Below are positions 11,091-22,432 of a stretch of DNA of 64,000 nucleotides, piece by piece; the stretch's first letter is position 1, and every line of letters starts with the position of its first letter. The position numbers and the translations under genes were made by a program. The stretch is from contig CM046881.1 of NCBI GenBank assembly GCA_025667525.1, forward strand, positions 492,859,627 to 492,923,626, written 5' to 3'. The notes beneath the pieces were generated by a model. The model was not told the origin of the DNA. It searched no databases and saw nothing but the letters and a program-made list of their open reading frames with translations. The DNA is from Glebionis coronaria (lineage: Eukaryota; Streptophyta; Magnoliopsida; Asterales; Asteraceae).

Positions 11091-12780
11091 TAATCCGTTC
11101 CGATTGTAAAATTTCTTTTATGCAATTTTGATTTTTGTCGGTTCAGATCGATTTCAGACTGATACTCACTCTTGCATGTTAGTAGTAATAAAATTCGAAT
11201 ATATTTTCATTATTATTTAAAAAAAACAAACTAAATTTACAATCCCTCCAAAATATGAAATTTTGTCTACCATTTCTATTTTGTCCCGCCCCTATTTTTC
11301 ACCAAAACTTTAAACTACATCTCTAATCTTATCTACATCACATCCAAATCTCAGAGCAACCGCCCCACTCTTCACCTCTCGATATTGACGCCCAGTTTTT
11401 TTCCAGATCCAGATAACACTTTCATACAAAAGCAAATCACAACAGATTGAGTATTATCCATATGTTTCTATATCTACATGACACATCCAACTTATCAATC
11501 ATTCATGAACCCTATCGACACACCATTTAGGTAATAGACAAACCTCAAAACCTCTTGATCGTTTCTACTCAATCGGACAGGAGAACCCAAACTGCACTAG
11601 ACGCGGCTTCAAGATCTCTTAATTAGGTCCTGGGTAAGATGGTTATTTTAATTTGTTTGTGTTTATTAATCCAAACCAAGCCTAATAATTACATAGTTGT
11701 TAATTATCATTATTTAACTTTGAATATTAAAGGGGCTTAACCCGATAGAGATTGATGATGGTTTAGAGTTGTATACATTAGGGCTGTGAATACATGGTTG
11801 AGAGCTGTATAGATTGGTTTTTCTGTTATTCGCTAGCTTTTGTAGTCCAAACTCCTAAGTATATAAGTCTCACATTAATCGGTGTTTATTACTTTTGCAG
11901 ACTGATAAGGAACAAACAGATACAAAGAGATGCTTTTATCTATTACGAGTATTACTCTTATAGGCTTCAACAGATTTGAGTGTATTGGACTTCGACATGC
12001 TGTTTTTGTTTACTTTCGTGGTGACTTCTGCTATTGAATTGGTCATCATAATTACCGTTATGGCATCTATAACATGGTAAGTCCTCACTGTAGGCATCTT
12101 TGCCACAATGCCACAATCGCTACCAAATACTTATTGATTGTTGCGTTTATGATCTTATTCTCTAAGCATCTGTTTGGATACGAGTTTCATTTGCATTGCA
12201 TGGAAAGTTGATTTTGTCATATAATAATGTATCTGCAGGGTCTGACTATAAAAGTTCCTTTGTACGATTATTTTTGGCATACGCTCGAAACAGTAAAAGA
12301 AAATGGTCACAATGGACAGTGAAGGCCAAGAGGTATTCTTGTGTTAGAAAAATGTTAGATTGAGATGGGTGATGAGGTTAAATTATATGTATTTTAAGAT
12401 TATATTTTTCATATGCATATATATTGAGTGCACTGTCCTTGATCGGTTGATTGATATTTTCGTCTTGTTAACTGTAGGTTTTGGTTTCCTGAGTCAAGAA
12501 CTGCGAACAGGCCTGCTAGCGAAAGAAAAATGCCACTAAGCCACTGGTTGAGATACCCGTTGTTCGGAGTGTTAATATCATATCAGTATAGCTCAAGACC
12601 ACCTGAGACCCTGTGCTCATAGTGATTGAAGTAAATCATCTATGCGTTTGGATTTACTTCGCACATTTTGATACAATAGATAAACCAATTTGAGGGTGTT
12701 TGAGATTTGCTCATCTAACTAAGATGCTTATCTGAGTACTTATTAAGGTTTAAATCCACAACTTTTGATGCTTTATGGTT
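11091..12780 (+). other. CACTA interior, 5' part of a decayed gene
   Basis: No satellite here. Sequence from about 11280 to 11640 looks like a gene 5' region (less AT-rich, then 'taggtcctgggtaagatgg'). Later stretches end in splice-donor-like or acceptor-like sites (ctgcag at 12235, gtaagtcc at 12076), but open exons are short and stop-ridden. It probably belongs to the same decayed gene as the Ulp1-like part downstream. Confidence 0.35.
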
Positions 12781-13630
12781 GCACCAGAGTCGAAAGTGTT
12801 ATGCGCCGACTCATAGAATGGTTCACCAATCATCCTGAGCAACAAATTATCCACATTCCAAATGCATCTAAGGGTCACAGGTTCACAACAATATTTGGAG
12901 GGCCTACATGTTATGCTAATATAGGTAATGCCTCTGCATAAAAAAGTTAGCTTATTTTCCGCTCACGTGCATATGTATATTGTTGTTGCTGAAAAAAAAA
13001 CTCGTTTATATCATATATATTTTTAGTATAGTATGTTAAACGTGATACATGTCCAATTCTGGAAGGTTGTTTCATTGTCTTACTATGCAATTTCCTACTA
13101 GTCTGGAGGATCAGATGAGCAATGTTACAGGCTGGCTGGACTTATGGAAATGTAAGTACCATAAAAAATATTTAACATTTGGCGTTTGTTTCTATAAAAT
13201 TTAGCTCACAGTATTATTTTCTTCTTAGGGTCGTTAGAAGTCTGAAGTGGGAATTTCCAGTTGTGAATCTTCAGAAATATGATTGGGAGAGTGGATATTA
13301 CGTCTTGAAATGGATGTAGGACTTCGTCTTGAAATATCAAACCGACAACTTCCCAAACAAAGTAAGTGTGCCTTTAGTTTTAACTTTACAGCTTATTATG
13401 TGGCTTATTCTGAACCTCCAGGTTGATTTTGAACTTTTTTTATTTAGTTTGCATCTGTACATTGTTAGATGCTTATCACTTATACGCATTTTATTCCTAA
13501 TGTTTACATTCGATTAAATTAATTATAGGTACCGTGGAATAACGAGCGTCCGTTGGATACCAAAAAGATAAACGCGATCATTGGCACATGGTTCACATTG
13601 TGGCGAGATTAGACATAGACGATTAAGCTA
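12781..13630 (+). pseudogene. Ulp1/C48 peptidase-like remnant carried by CACTA
   Basis: Exon-like pieces separated by AT-rich introns include RLIEWFTNHPEQQIIHIPNA (about 12795-12860) and, from 13215 on, KWEFPVVNLQKYDWESGYYV followed by LKWM. After a stop comes DFVLKYQTDNFPN, then (after an intron at about 13362-13528) PWNNERPLDTKKINAIIGTW. This layout resembles the C-terminal Ulp1-type cysteine protease domain often present in plant CACTA and Mutator elements. The expected catalytic Cys before Gly-Tyr is Ser here (ESGYY instead of DCGYY), and a stop follows KWM, so it should be inactive. SUMO or ubiquitin-like deconjugation is the family's usual role. Confidence 0.6.
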
Positions 13631-14106
13631 AATTCTAGTAATATTCTGTATTGTTGTAAATTCTAGTATGACTTTAATTTTAATAAAAACTGTGTGGTTG
13701 CCTTAGTTTGTTTGTTTTACAGTTTTGGTCCTTCTAAATTAGTTTATATATATTCATTGTATTTGTATTTCTTCATTTTGGTGGGTTACAATTGTAAAAT
13801 TTGGAATTTACTAAAAATTCCAAATTTTTTTTTAAAAAATACCGATTTCCAAAGAGACTTGTTTTTATTAAATACACGTCTTTTTACTCTATAAAAAGAC
13901 TGGTTAGATGTTGCTAAAAAGACTAGTTTCTGGAAGAATACTATGGATACCAATCTCTAAAGAGACCTGGTTTTGTTTTAAAAACAAGTGTCTATACGTA
14001 TTATAGAGACTGGTTTTAAAACCAGTCTTTTTAAGATTTGCTAAAGAGACACCCCCTTTAGAGACCTTTTGCAAAACCAGTCTCTAAGGGCTTTTTTGTA
14101 GTAGTG

Positions 14107-14109
14107 TAC
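14107..14109. repeat. Right target-site duplication TAC of the CACTA element
   Basis: Matches 8202-8204 and is directly followed by Copia A RT sequence. Confidence 0.85.
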
Positions 14110-14500
14110 TAATCTCATCCATCTTGTTCCTATAAATCCATTTAGTGCGTGTGATGTTCTTACCAGGTGGAGCTGGTACTAGAGTCCATACCTTGTTTCT
14201 TTTAAACTGTTGACAGCGAATCTTGTGTAGGAACATATGGAATAAGAGTATCTGTGTGAGGATGATGATGAAAGACAGGCCTTGGTTCAGAGAACTCATC
14301 TGTTGGAAAAGACCTATTTTCATTGAAATCAATTTCATCACCTTCTGTTCTTGTTCTTTGTAGCACGTCATCATCTTCATTGTATGTGACATGAAAGGTT
14401 TCTTCTAATTCCTGTCTTCTTGTGTTGAATAATCTAAAGGCTTTGGCTGTTGGAGAGTATCCTAAGAAGAAACCATCATATTTTTCGTCAAACTTTCAAA
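14110..14500 (-). pseudogene. Copia A integrase C-terminus, linker and start of RT
   Basis: Minus strand reads, in shifting frames, KYDGFFLGYSPTAKAFRLFN (integrase C-terminal GKGY-like region), an acidic linker, then KVWTLVPAPPGKN and TKWIYRNKMDE, the usual start of Copia RT. The CACTA element follows immediately. Frameshifts are present, so no continuous protein results. Confidence 0.75.
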
Positions 14501-14501
14501 G

Positions 14502-15650
14502 TTAGTCCCGGTAGTTATAGATGAAGACCGGGAAACCAAAGACATGGAAGTAGCTCACATCTGGTGCTCTTTTTCTAAAAACTTCATAAGAGGTTATTCC
14601 ATGTCTTTTAACAATGATTGGTCTATTCTGGGTATAGCAGGAAGTGTGGACAGCTTCTCCCCAAAATTGCTTTGGTAAAGCTGCACCATTCAGCATGGTT
14701 ATAGCTGCTTCAATCAATGTTCTGTTTCTTCTTTCAGCTACTCCATTTTGTTCAGGAGTGCCAGCTAAAGAGAAGTTTTGTGATATTCCTTTTTCATCAC
14801 AAAAAGCTTCAAGCTGTTGATTCTTGAATTCAGTCCCATTATCACTTCTTAGAGCTTTTACTCTAACTTCATTCATGTTTTCAACCTGCCTGATGAAGGA
14901 CATGATGGCATGAGCTGCCTCACTTTTCCTTTTGAGGAAGAAAACCCATGTGTACCTTTAGAATTCATCAACAATGACCAAGGTATATTTGTTGTGATTG
15001 ATGGTCTGTGGTTTGATAGGTCCAAACAAATCTATGTGAAGGAGATGTAAGCACTTGTCAATAGAGAATGATTGTCTGGTCTTAAAGGGTGACCTGTGAT
15101 GCTTTCCCTTAACACAAGCTGAACATGCCTTGTCTTTTGTGAAAGTCACAGGTGGTAGACCAGCAACCAATTTTTGTGTGGCTAGCTTGTTGATGTTCTT
15201 GAAGTTAAGATGTGAGAATCTTTTGTGCCACAGCCAATTGACACTTTCAGAGGCTTTAACAAGAAAACAATTTGAGATTTCTTCTAAGCAAGAGGCCATA
15301 TTGATGACGTACACATCTCTTCTTCTTGGTGCAATTAACACCACATCATTATTTTGGTTGAATATGGTTCCTTGAGTCTTGGTAAACAAAACCTTGTAGT
15401 CAGCATCACACAATTGGATGATGCTGATGAGATTGTGCTTAAGACCATTCACATATGCAACCTTTGTGAAGGTTATTCCATTATAGTTAACTGAGCCATA
15501 TCCCTTTGTGTCGCTTGAAGAGTTATCCCCACACACCACTTTAGGACAATGCTCTTTTGAATATCTGTGCAGGTATTGTTTAATTCCTGTCATGTGTCTA
15601 GAGCTGCCACTATCTAGATACCAGACCGATTCCCGGAGATGTTTCTGCAC
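14502..15650 (-). pseudogene. Copia A protease and integrase
   Basis: Two open stretches are separated by a stop. The first (15650-14958) has the protease motif WYLDSGSSRHMTG, a gag-pre-integrase segment, and the integrase zinc domain HKRFSHLNFKNINKL ... CSACVKGKHH with the HHCC pattern, then LLHIDLFGPIKP with the first core Asp. A TAA follows VIVDEF. The second (14903-14502) has RSDNGTEF (second Asp) and TPEQNGVAERRNRTLIEA with the catalytic Glu. These would mature gag and insert cDNA into the chromosome. The single stop and downstream frameshifts make it a pseudogene. Confidence 0.9.
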
Positions 15651-16011
15651 AAATATATAGAAACAGATTAGTTCCTATGGTGAACCCACTTTCCAGTGGG
15701 TTCCCTGAATTGTTGATTAGCAACTCTTGAGTTCTAGTAGAACTTGTGACAATGTGAAGGACAATTGGCTGTGTCATGGGTGTACCTCCACAGATGTCAC
15801 ATCCTGTAAAGTCCTTGCACTCATCTGAGTGATGGTTTGTGAAACCACAATATTTACAGGGAGGGTAAGGTCTGTAATTACCTGATGGTCTCCTAGTAGC
15901 CTGTTGTCTATCCCTAAAAGGTGTCTGAGATCTCTTAACAGCCATATGTCTATCATGATCTATGGTCATATTATGAGAATTTTTACACAAATTACAATAA
16001 GGTTTGACTAA
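15651..16011 (-). pseudogene. Copia A gag, C-terminal zinc region
   Basis: Reads KPYCNLCKNSHNMTIDHDRH, then RSQTPFRDRQQATRRPSGNY and PCKYCGFTNHHSDECKDFTG followed by CDICG. Several CxxC and H/C clusters would bind zinc and nucleic acid. It continues the gag frame that ends at 19431 on the far side of the solo LTR. The Copia B equivalent is 49605-49951, with one frame longer through CPSHRHKFYRNSR. Confidence 0.8.
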
Positions 16012-17096
16012 TGATGAGACTGCTTTTATACATAGTCTCATCGTCCAAATCGGGCTTAAAACGCTTAAAATATCATTAAAATACCCAAAATTATGCTTGT
16101 GTTTGTTCATTGTGTATTTTAGGTACGGATATCGTGAAATCAACAAAAGATCACAAGAATCAAGCAAAAATGAACACGAGAAACGAAGCCGCACAATGAA
16201 CCGGACCTGAGTTGTGATTTTGCAAAAATGCCCTTGAAGTTTGAAGATTGTACAAGTTTGGTCCCTCATCTTTGGATATCTGTCAACTTTGATCCTCCAA
16301 GAATCAAGTTATATAAGTATGGTCCTTGAACTTTGAATACATGGCAAGAAATACTCTTGAAGTTGGTCAATATTACACAACAAGCCCTTATGAAAGTTTG
16401 ATCAAATACTTGTGCCTTAAATGACAAGTAAGTGAAAGTTTCAACAAAAGGAAAACATAATTATTCTGGCCAAACTCTATTTGAAGAAAATTTGGAAGAC
16501 AGGGGACTAGATCTGCCACTTTTATAACTCATATCCACTAAACCACCCAATTACCCTAACCAAACCCATAAACCCACCCAAAGTCCGGCCTTTTAACCCA
16601 ACCCAGCCCAATCAAACACCTCACAGTTTTTTTAATAAACATTTGAATTAATACTTATTAATCCCACTTCCCTTCCCTCTAAACACCTACTGTATCTCAA
16701 AACATAATCAAAGCATCCCCTTAATCCCCCAAGAACCCTAAAACACTAAACATTCATTACCCAAAATTAAACCCCCATAATATGCAAATTAATAATTGAT
16801 CATGTCTTAACCAAAACCCCATCCCCAAAAATCTATCACTCTCACTCACATGACTAACCCAGCTGTCCCCTGGCCCATATTGAGCAATAAGACAAGTCAC
16901 CATAAAGGAACAACGACTCATAGGATTTTCTTGTCCCCAAAGGTTTCTTGGATGGTCTAGATTACTTCTACACAACTAGAAAGCAAACATCATCACATGG
17001 CCAGGTTTTGACCCGAAAATTCAACAAGACTTCAAGGGCATTTTTGGATTTCTACTATTGCTAGGGTTTATCTTTCTAGATTTTTCTTCATTGTAG

Positions 17097-17105
17097 TATA
17101 TAAGG
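17097..17105 (+). promoter_or_regulatory. TATA box of the solo LTR
   Basis: TATATAAGG lies within 'tagtatataaggagtcgtct', about 1.09 kb into the LTR, at the position matching the TATA-like site (minus 890-881) of the copy at 1-1991. Confidence 0.55.
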
Positions 17106-18407
17106 AGTCGTCTGTGACCCTTATCATTTGTTCCAGAATTTTTGTAGAAAGTTAATTATTAATGAAAATGAAATTTAATCTTTTGCAAAAATCTGAGTTC
17201 TAATTTCTCTGCTTTATTAGCTTAATCGTAGTCATTGTTAGGAAATTAGTTAAGGTTTAAAAAGTTCTCATTTTACAAGAAGTTTTTTCAGAAAAACGAT
17301 TTCTTAAAGTTTTTTTGACAAGAGTTTTCAAAATCTTGAATCAAGTGATGAATTGAAGTGAAAGTGGATTTTCATTGTTGGTCTACTTGTTTTGATAAGT
17401 TTTTGTCAAGAGTTCTTCTAGTAACAGTTTGGTTTTAAAGGTTTGAAAAAATCAGTTTCAAAGGGTTCATCATTTTGCTATATAAGCTATAAGAAGTAAG
17501 CTGGCTTAACTAATAAGCCGGGCTTATAATCTTATAAGCTGTTTCCAGGTCACATCTTCTTTTCCTTGTTGGTTTTAACAGGTACACAAATTAAGTTGTA
17601 TATTGGATGATGAGTGGTCTTTGTTAGTCCATCATCATCATCATCATCTTCTTCACATACCAACAGTAGCTTCTAAATCCCATAAGCTCAAGCCTCCTAC
17701 TTGATGGAGAAGGCATAAGCATGCCTTTGTGATGCTTGGAAGTAAGCTCACAAGGTAAAATACTTGTATCCCTCTATACTTGTTTGAACTTTTGTGTTAT
17801 GGTGATTTTGTGAACAAAGCTGTTAGGATGGTAGATCTAATGCTTGATATTGTCTATTTGTTGATTTGAAACATGTTAGGAGAGGTTAGAATGATTTTGG
17901 TGCAAGTTTGAGCTGAATCACTTTGTTAAAATTCATATTCTGTATTTAAAGGGGTGTTTGGATTTGGGTTTAAAATCAAGTTGGTGAAAAGCTTTTAGTT
18001 TAAAATCAGTTTAAACACACTCATTTTAGTAGCATTTTGTTATATCAATAAGTTTGGTTCATTTTTGATAGGTTTTGTAGAGTTTACATGCTCACTTTTT
18101 GGCAAAACCTGATAAAAAATCAGTAGGCCTAGAACTATTGGGTTTCTATGATTATTGAGCTCTAATCTTTGCTAGCTGTTAGATATAGGATAGGACTAGG
18201 GTTGCAATTGGTTAAATGGTACCTTGACATGTTTATGTGAGAGATTTGGCAAGTTGAACCACATCGCAACATCAGACTCAATACACCTCCATTGATCCAT
18301 CTGCTCTCTTGGTTCTTTTTGTTTCCTTTTCTTTTTAACTTTCTTTTATCCTTTTGTTTACAAGCTGATAATAAAAGAAAAAATATAAAAAATAGCACCA
18401 CAATGGG

Positions 18408-18475
18408 TTTCGAACCCTTGACCACTAGCAGGTAACAGACGCAGCTCATAGACCTTTAACCAGCTGCTTTGTGAG
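18408..18475 (-). repeat. tRNA-like pseudo-segment within the solo LTR
   Basis: Minus strand has GCAGCTGGTTAAAGG (A-box-like) and GGGTTCGAAACCC, an exact match to the B-box consensus GGTTCGANNCC. It is related to the two copies at 8757-8975. No acceptor stem is visible, so it is not a functional tRNA. Confidence 0.45.
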
Positions 18476-19430
18476 ACCTTTTTGTTACCAATTCGTTTCC
18501 TTTTTCTTTTATAACGTTGTTTATTTTGTATTATTTTAAGCTAACCAGCCCTTAAATTTTGTTTCAAGATTATTTGAGATTTTCTTTTCAGATTATTATT
18601 TTTACTCGAATTATATTAGTATTTCATACTTTCAATTAATTTTTGGATTTTTTATAAAATCATTTAGTATTTTTTAATCATTTATTTAATTTAAATAGTT
18701 TTTGATTCATAATAAAAAAAATATAAAAGTCAAAAAAATACAATTCTTTTTTTTTAAATTTTCTTTTATCATATAAGACGTAGGAAAAATAATTTTGCTT
18801 TTGTAAAGTTTAAATTTTTTAATTTTCTTTTTATTATTTATTTTCTAAGATTATTCTCATTTTAAAATTTAGAAAAAAAAGTCATAAAATATAAAAAAAA
18901 AGTTTAGAAAAATTTAAAAAAATATATTTTTAGTTTTTAAATAGTATAAACTAGGTTTACAAATAATAAACTTTGAATTTTGTCCTTTTCTTAGTTAATT
19001 TATTTTTTAGGATTTTTAATTAATTTTAAATATTATTATAAAATAATTTAAGCACTTTCAAATTTTTTAGTTTATATTTTAACTTTAATTATAATTTTTA
19101 GGAATTTCTAGTAATTTTTAATTATTTTTTAGGTGAAATTTTTTGTTGGGTCGCGTTTTTACGTTCGTACGTTCGCGCGTTTTCGTCTGTTTTGAGCGTA
19201 GTCCGATCACGTTTTCTTTTCTTTCCTTCTTTCCAAAAGCGTAATCACTCGATTAAATAACGTCTATAATTGTTGGCTAAACACCATACCTCCTCGAGAA
19301 CGAACTCGACGACGAGTATTCGCGTTTTTCACAAAACGTGATACTTAATACTTACCCAGTTTTATCGCTTTGTTTTTCCTAGAACAAAATTGTACAAATA
19401 CTCAACATCAACTACCTTTTCACCTTTGGG

Positions 19431-21647
19431 TTATCCTAGAATAGACTTTAGTTTAGAGGAAGTAGAGCATTCAGCGGAAGGCTTAATATGTTCTTTTAAG
19501 AGTTCTACTTCTTTCATCAAAGACAACAGGCGTTCTTCAGTTAAGGATTCAACTTTGTTCACAAGATTTGTTGAGACAGGCTTATAGACATTTTTCTTGA
19601 CAGATTGTTTAGCAGGTAAAAGAAAAAACTTAGCCGGTGTTGTCTCAACATCTGGTTTGGGTTCAGCCTTAGCTCCTCTAGAAGAGCTGCTGGGTTCAAC
19701 TCCAGAGAGTTTTGGTAAAACTAGTAAAGGTACAGTGCTTTCAATCACATCTTCAGAGACAGGGACATTTTGTAATAGAGGATCAAATGAACGTATGGTC
19801 TCTGTAGATTTGAAAACAATCCCTTTGGGATTTTTAAGAGCTTTAAGTTTGTTTCTTTTAGCGGTTACAGCCCTAGATATGCCAGCTAGAACTTCATCAT
19901 CAAGTAACTGACTTATAGTAAACCTACTGCACAACCATTTTCTATATTCTTGTTTAGTTCAGTTACTTGATCATTTAAGGCACTGATTCTTAAAGTTAAT
20001 TTATTAACTTCATTTCGAAGAGTTATCTTTTCAGAGTTAACCTGTTTTAAAGTTTCACATTCAGCCTTAGCAGTTAACAATTCATGTTTAATAGAGTGAA
20101 ATTTATCAACCAGGTTCTTTCTTTGTTCCTCAACAAAATGTAAATCAATTATGATGTAATCAAGGACATGTTTACGTTCATCACTTTCAGACATAGAGAT
20201 AAGCTTGTGTACCTTTTTCATTGTGATGTGAACCCATTGTCCTGATCTAGCATCTCCTTTTCCAACCATTAGTTCATCCTCTTAGCAATAGCCATAAATG
20301 CCCTGACCCTGGTAGTATCCTATTCATCAGATGTCAGTGGATCATCATTCCAATCATAAGCTTCAGCTACCAACTTTTTCTCTGTCCTTTTATCACCCCC
20401 TTTCTTCTTAGACAAAGATTCTAGCTTCAAATTCATTTGTTCCAACTCAACCTTTAGTGCTTTGTACTTGTTCTTGTAATCCTTTTTTCTCATTTTCAAA
20501 GGAATTGGATTGGTGAGATGAGTTGTTTTGTTATGATTTGAACTTGTAAGGTATGAATCATGATGGATAAGATGGTGAGGATGTTTTTGTGGATGGACAG
20601 TCTTTTTGAAAATGTCCGAGTTTCCCACAAGAAAAACAAGTCTCTTTTGATTTGTCAGTTTGTTTACTAGCTGATCCTACTCTCCCATACCTTTTGTAGA
20701 ATCTTCTTTGATTAGCTAGTAAAGCTATTTTATGAAACTCAGCATTAAGGTCTGTCATGAATTCCTGGCTGCTACGAGTGTCTTCTTCAACATCGGAGTC
20801 GCTGTCATGAGTATGTGAGGTGGAAATCAATGCTTTGGATGTGGCTCCCTGAACTACAAATCTTTCAGACTCAGATTTGTATATGGTATCGATTAACCCT
20901 TCTTCATAGTTGTATTTTCCATATAGCTGAGCCAATGTGTCATTCTTGATGGAGTTATTGGCTCTCTGGGTCTGATTCTTGCTCAGCCATTTTCTGGGAA
21001 GGCTGTTGACAAAGGTGGCGTTTACTTTAGCTTGATCAATGGTGACTTCATTCATAGCAAGGTCGTTGAGAAGAATCTTCAGCCTTGTATACATATGTTG
21101 TACATTTTCACCTTCAAGTGCCTTGAAAGCATTAAACTGAAGCCTGAGTGCCTGAATCTTGGTTTCTCTTGTTTCAGAGGGTCCTTCATGACCAAGGATA
21201 AGGTCTGTCCACATTTGTTTGGCAGTAGGACATTGAATCACCAATTCATGATGTGTTTAGGAAACAGGATATAATGATGCTTTTGAGACGTTTATCTTGG
21301 TTTGTTAATTTCCTATCAGCTGGTGTCCACTGCTTGAGGGGTTTAGGAAGAGGATTCTCATCAGTGGAGGTGAGAGCCATGGGAACATATGGTCCATTTT
21401 CTAGAATTTCTAGAAGAAATGGTTCGAGTCCATCGAGATAAAAAAGGAATTGACTTTTCCAATTTGCAAAGTCATCTTCATCAAATACTGGAACGTTAGT
21501 GACAAGAGATCCACCTCTTGAATCGAGAAGTTGAGGAAGATCGTCTTCATTTTGAGTGGGGGTTACTCTTGGTGAAGTTGGAGGTGGTGGTGTGTTGTTC
21601 CCAGAAAGCGATGGTGGTGGTGGTGGTGTGTTACTCGTTTCAGGCAT
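19431..21647 (-). pseudogene. Copia A gag, N-terminal and central parts (frameshifted)
   Basis: Starts ATG at 21647 (MPETSNTPPPPPS). The N-terminal piece (21647-21246) holds the DUF4219/UBN2-type capsid start with FDEDDFANWKSQFLFYLDGL. It continues at 21244-20558 with CPTAKQMWTDLILGHEGP and the zinc knuckle CFSCGKLGHFQKDC. Next come Lys-rich DYKNKYKALKVELEQMNLKL (20500-20320), a coiled-coil part (20269-19913, HELLTAKAECETLKQVNSEK) and a linker (19934-19431, SLTEERLLSLMKEVELLKEH). Breaks are at about 21245, 20600, 20310 and 19915. Gag would assemble the virus-like particle. Copia B carries the same order at 38229 and 47758-49951. Confidence 0.88.
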
Positions 21648-21656
21648 GATACCAAC

Positions 21657-22432
21657 TGAAAGTCCCTAATCCTAGCTTGAAACGATTAAGAAAGATAATT
21701 GACACAAGTAAATACTTTTCAAACGTAGTACTTTATTATTGTATAACAACTATTACATGTGTTATGGATAAAACAGTTTGATGACAGTGTGTTGTGTACA
21801 CTTTGGACAAAATAAAGCTAACTTAAGAATACAGGCACAACTGTTCGTTCTCTAAGTTCTAAAGAGTTAATGTGTGAAATATAACAAAGTGAACAACATT
21901 AACTCTAGCCTACATATCCTATTTATAGTGGTACGATGTTGACTTGATAATTGGTTGATGGTGACTACACACAACAGACAATCTCAGACATCTGTCAAAA
22001 AATGATCTTCTATTCTTGCCTTCTTGATAGTCTGCCACAACGCTTTAGGGAAACAGAACTGTCATAGTTTCTCTTTTCTTCATACCTTGTACTTTAGGCT
22101 CTATAACTTCCCGCCTAAACACGTAGGTATGTCCAAAGTGTACTGAGTGTTAACAGGGTATTGCCATCCCTGTTAACACTCAACCACTCAGAGTCCCTGA
22201 TACATCTTGGCTGTTATCCATCACAGCTAATGAGTATGTCTTCAAGTAATCTTCGACTTCCTTGACAATGTCTCTGACATGGACTCCTCTGTGGTTGCTC
22301 ATAGAGACTTAGAACTCTGTGAGTCTTGGGTTACTTGCCTGTCTCCTAGGCACAGGCAAGTTAATATCAAACAACTTAATTTAAGTTTAAATCTATGACT
22401 AAGGAAAATCTAACAAACTTAGATTCCCAACA
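21657..22432 (-). repeat. Copia A 5' LTR (776 bp)
   Basis: Minus strand runs TGTTGGGAATC ... GGGACTTTCA and aligns along its length with 37387-38156. A TATA box TATAAATA lies at 21927-21920. Only TTGGTATC of the usual TGGTATCAGAGC primer site follows before the gag ATG, so the leader is deleted. Confidence 0.93.
21920..21927 (-). promoter_or_regulatory. TATA box of Copia A LTR
   Basis: TATAAATA on the minus strand in 'cactataaataggatatg', at the same place as 'cactatagataggttatg' in the Copia B LTR (about 37885). Confidence 0.6.

Larger units (their letters stand above)
8205..14106. mobile_element. CACTA (CMC) DNA transposon, non-autonomous, 5.9 kb
   Basis: The ends are a near-perfect inverted repeat starting CACTACTACAAAAAAGCCC (8205) and ending in its reverse complement (14106), about 27 bp each. 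They are flanked by the TSD TAC, inside the RT gene of Copia A. Subterminal blocks repeat gagactggtt / aaaacaagtgtctat in both orientations (8220-8520 and 13850-14060), as expected for CACTA transposase binding. The interior holds LTR-like sequence (8690-9375), a 30-bp satellite (9390-11090) and remains of a spliced gene (about 11280-13620). No En/Spm-type transposase domain was recognised, so it probably needs one in trans. Confidence 0.93.
16012..19410 (+). mobile_element. Solo LTR, Athila/Tat-like, 3.4 kb
   Basis: Starts TGATGAGAC, ends CATCA, and sits inside gag of Copia A. Flanks ACTAA (16007-16011) and ACTAC (19411-19415) are a 5-bp target duplication with one change; joining the flanks restores continuity with the uninterrupted gag copy at 49615. 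It opens with a hairpin (16012-16042), has a TATA box TATATAAGG at 17097-17105, and then a long AT-rich transcribed part. No PBS, gag or second LTR is present, so it likely formed by LTR-LTR recombination. The same family is seen at 1-1991 (minus). Confidence 0.88.
1992..22432 (-). mobile_element. Copia A: degenerate SIRE/Maximus-like LTR retrotransposon, nested
   Basis: Read on the minus strand: 5' LTR 22432-21657, gag 21647-15660, protease and integrase 15650-14502, reverse transcriptase split around 14400-14107 and 8201-7493, RNase H 7508-6870, long accessory region 6488-2374, polypurine tract 2141-2130, and the first 138 bases of the 3' LTR 2129-1992. The order PR-INT-RT-RH defines Copia. 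The large gag with an extra zinc-binding region and the long 3' extra frame fit the SIRE/Maximus lineage. Two elements interrupt it: CACTA 8205-14106 and a solo Athila-like LTR 16012-19410. Many frameshifts and stops make it non-functional. Its close relative Copia B starts at 37387 on the other strand. Confidence 0.9.

Noticed and set aside
18408..18475. Functional tRNA gene
   Set aside because: B-box is good but there is no acceptor stem or anticodon arm that pairs.
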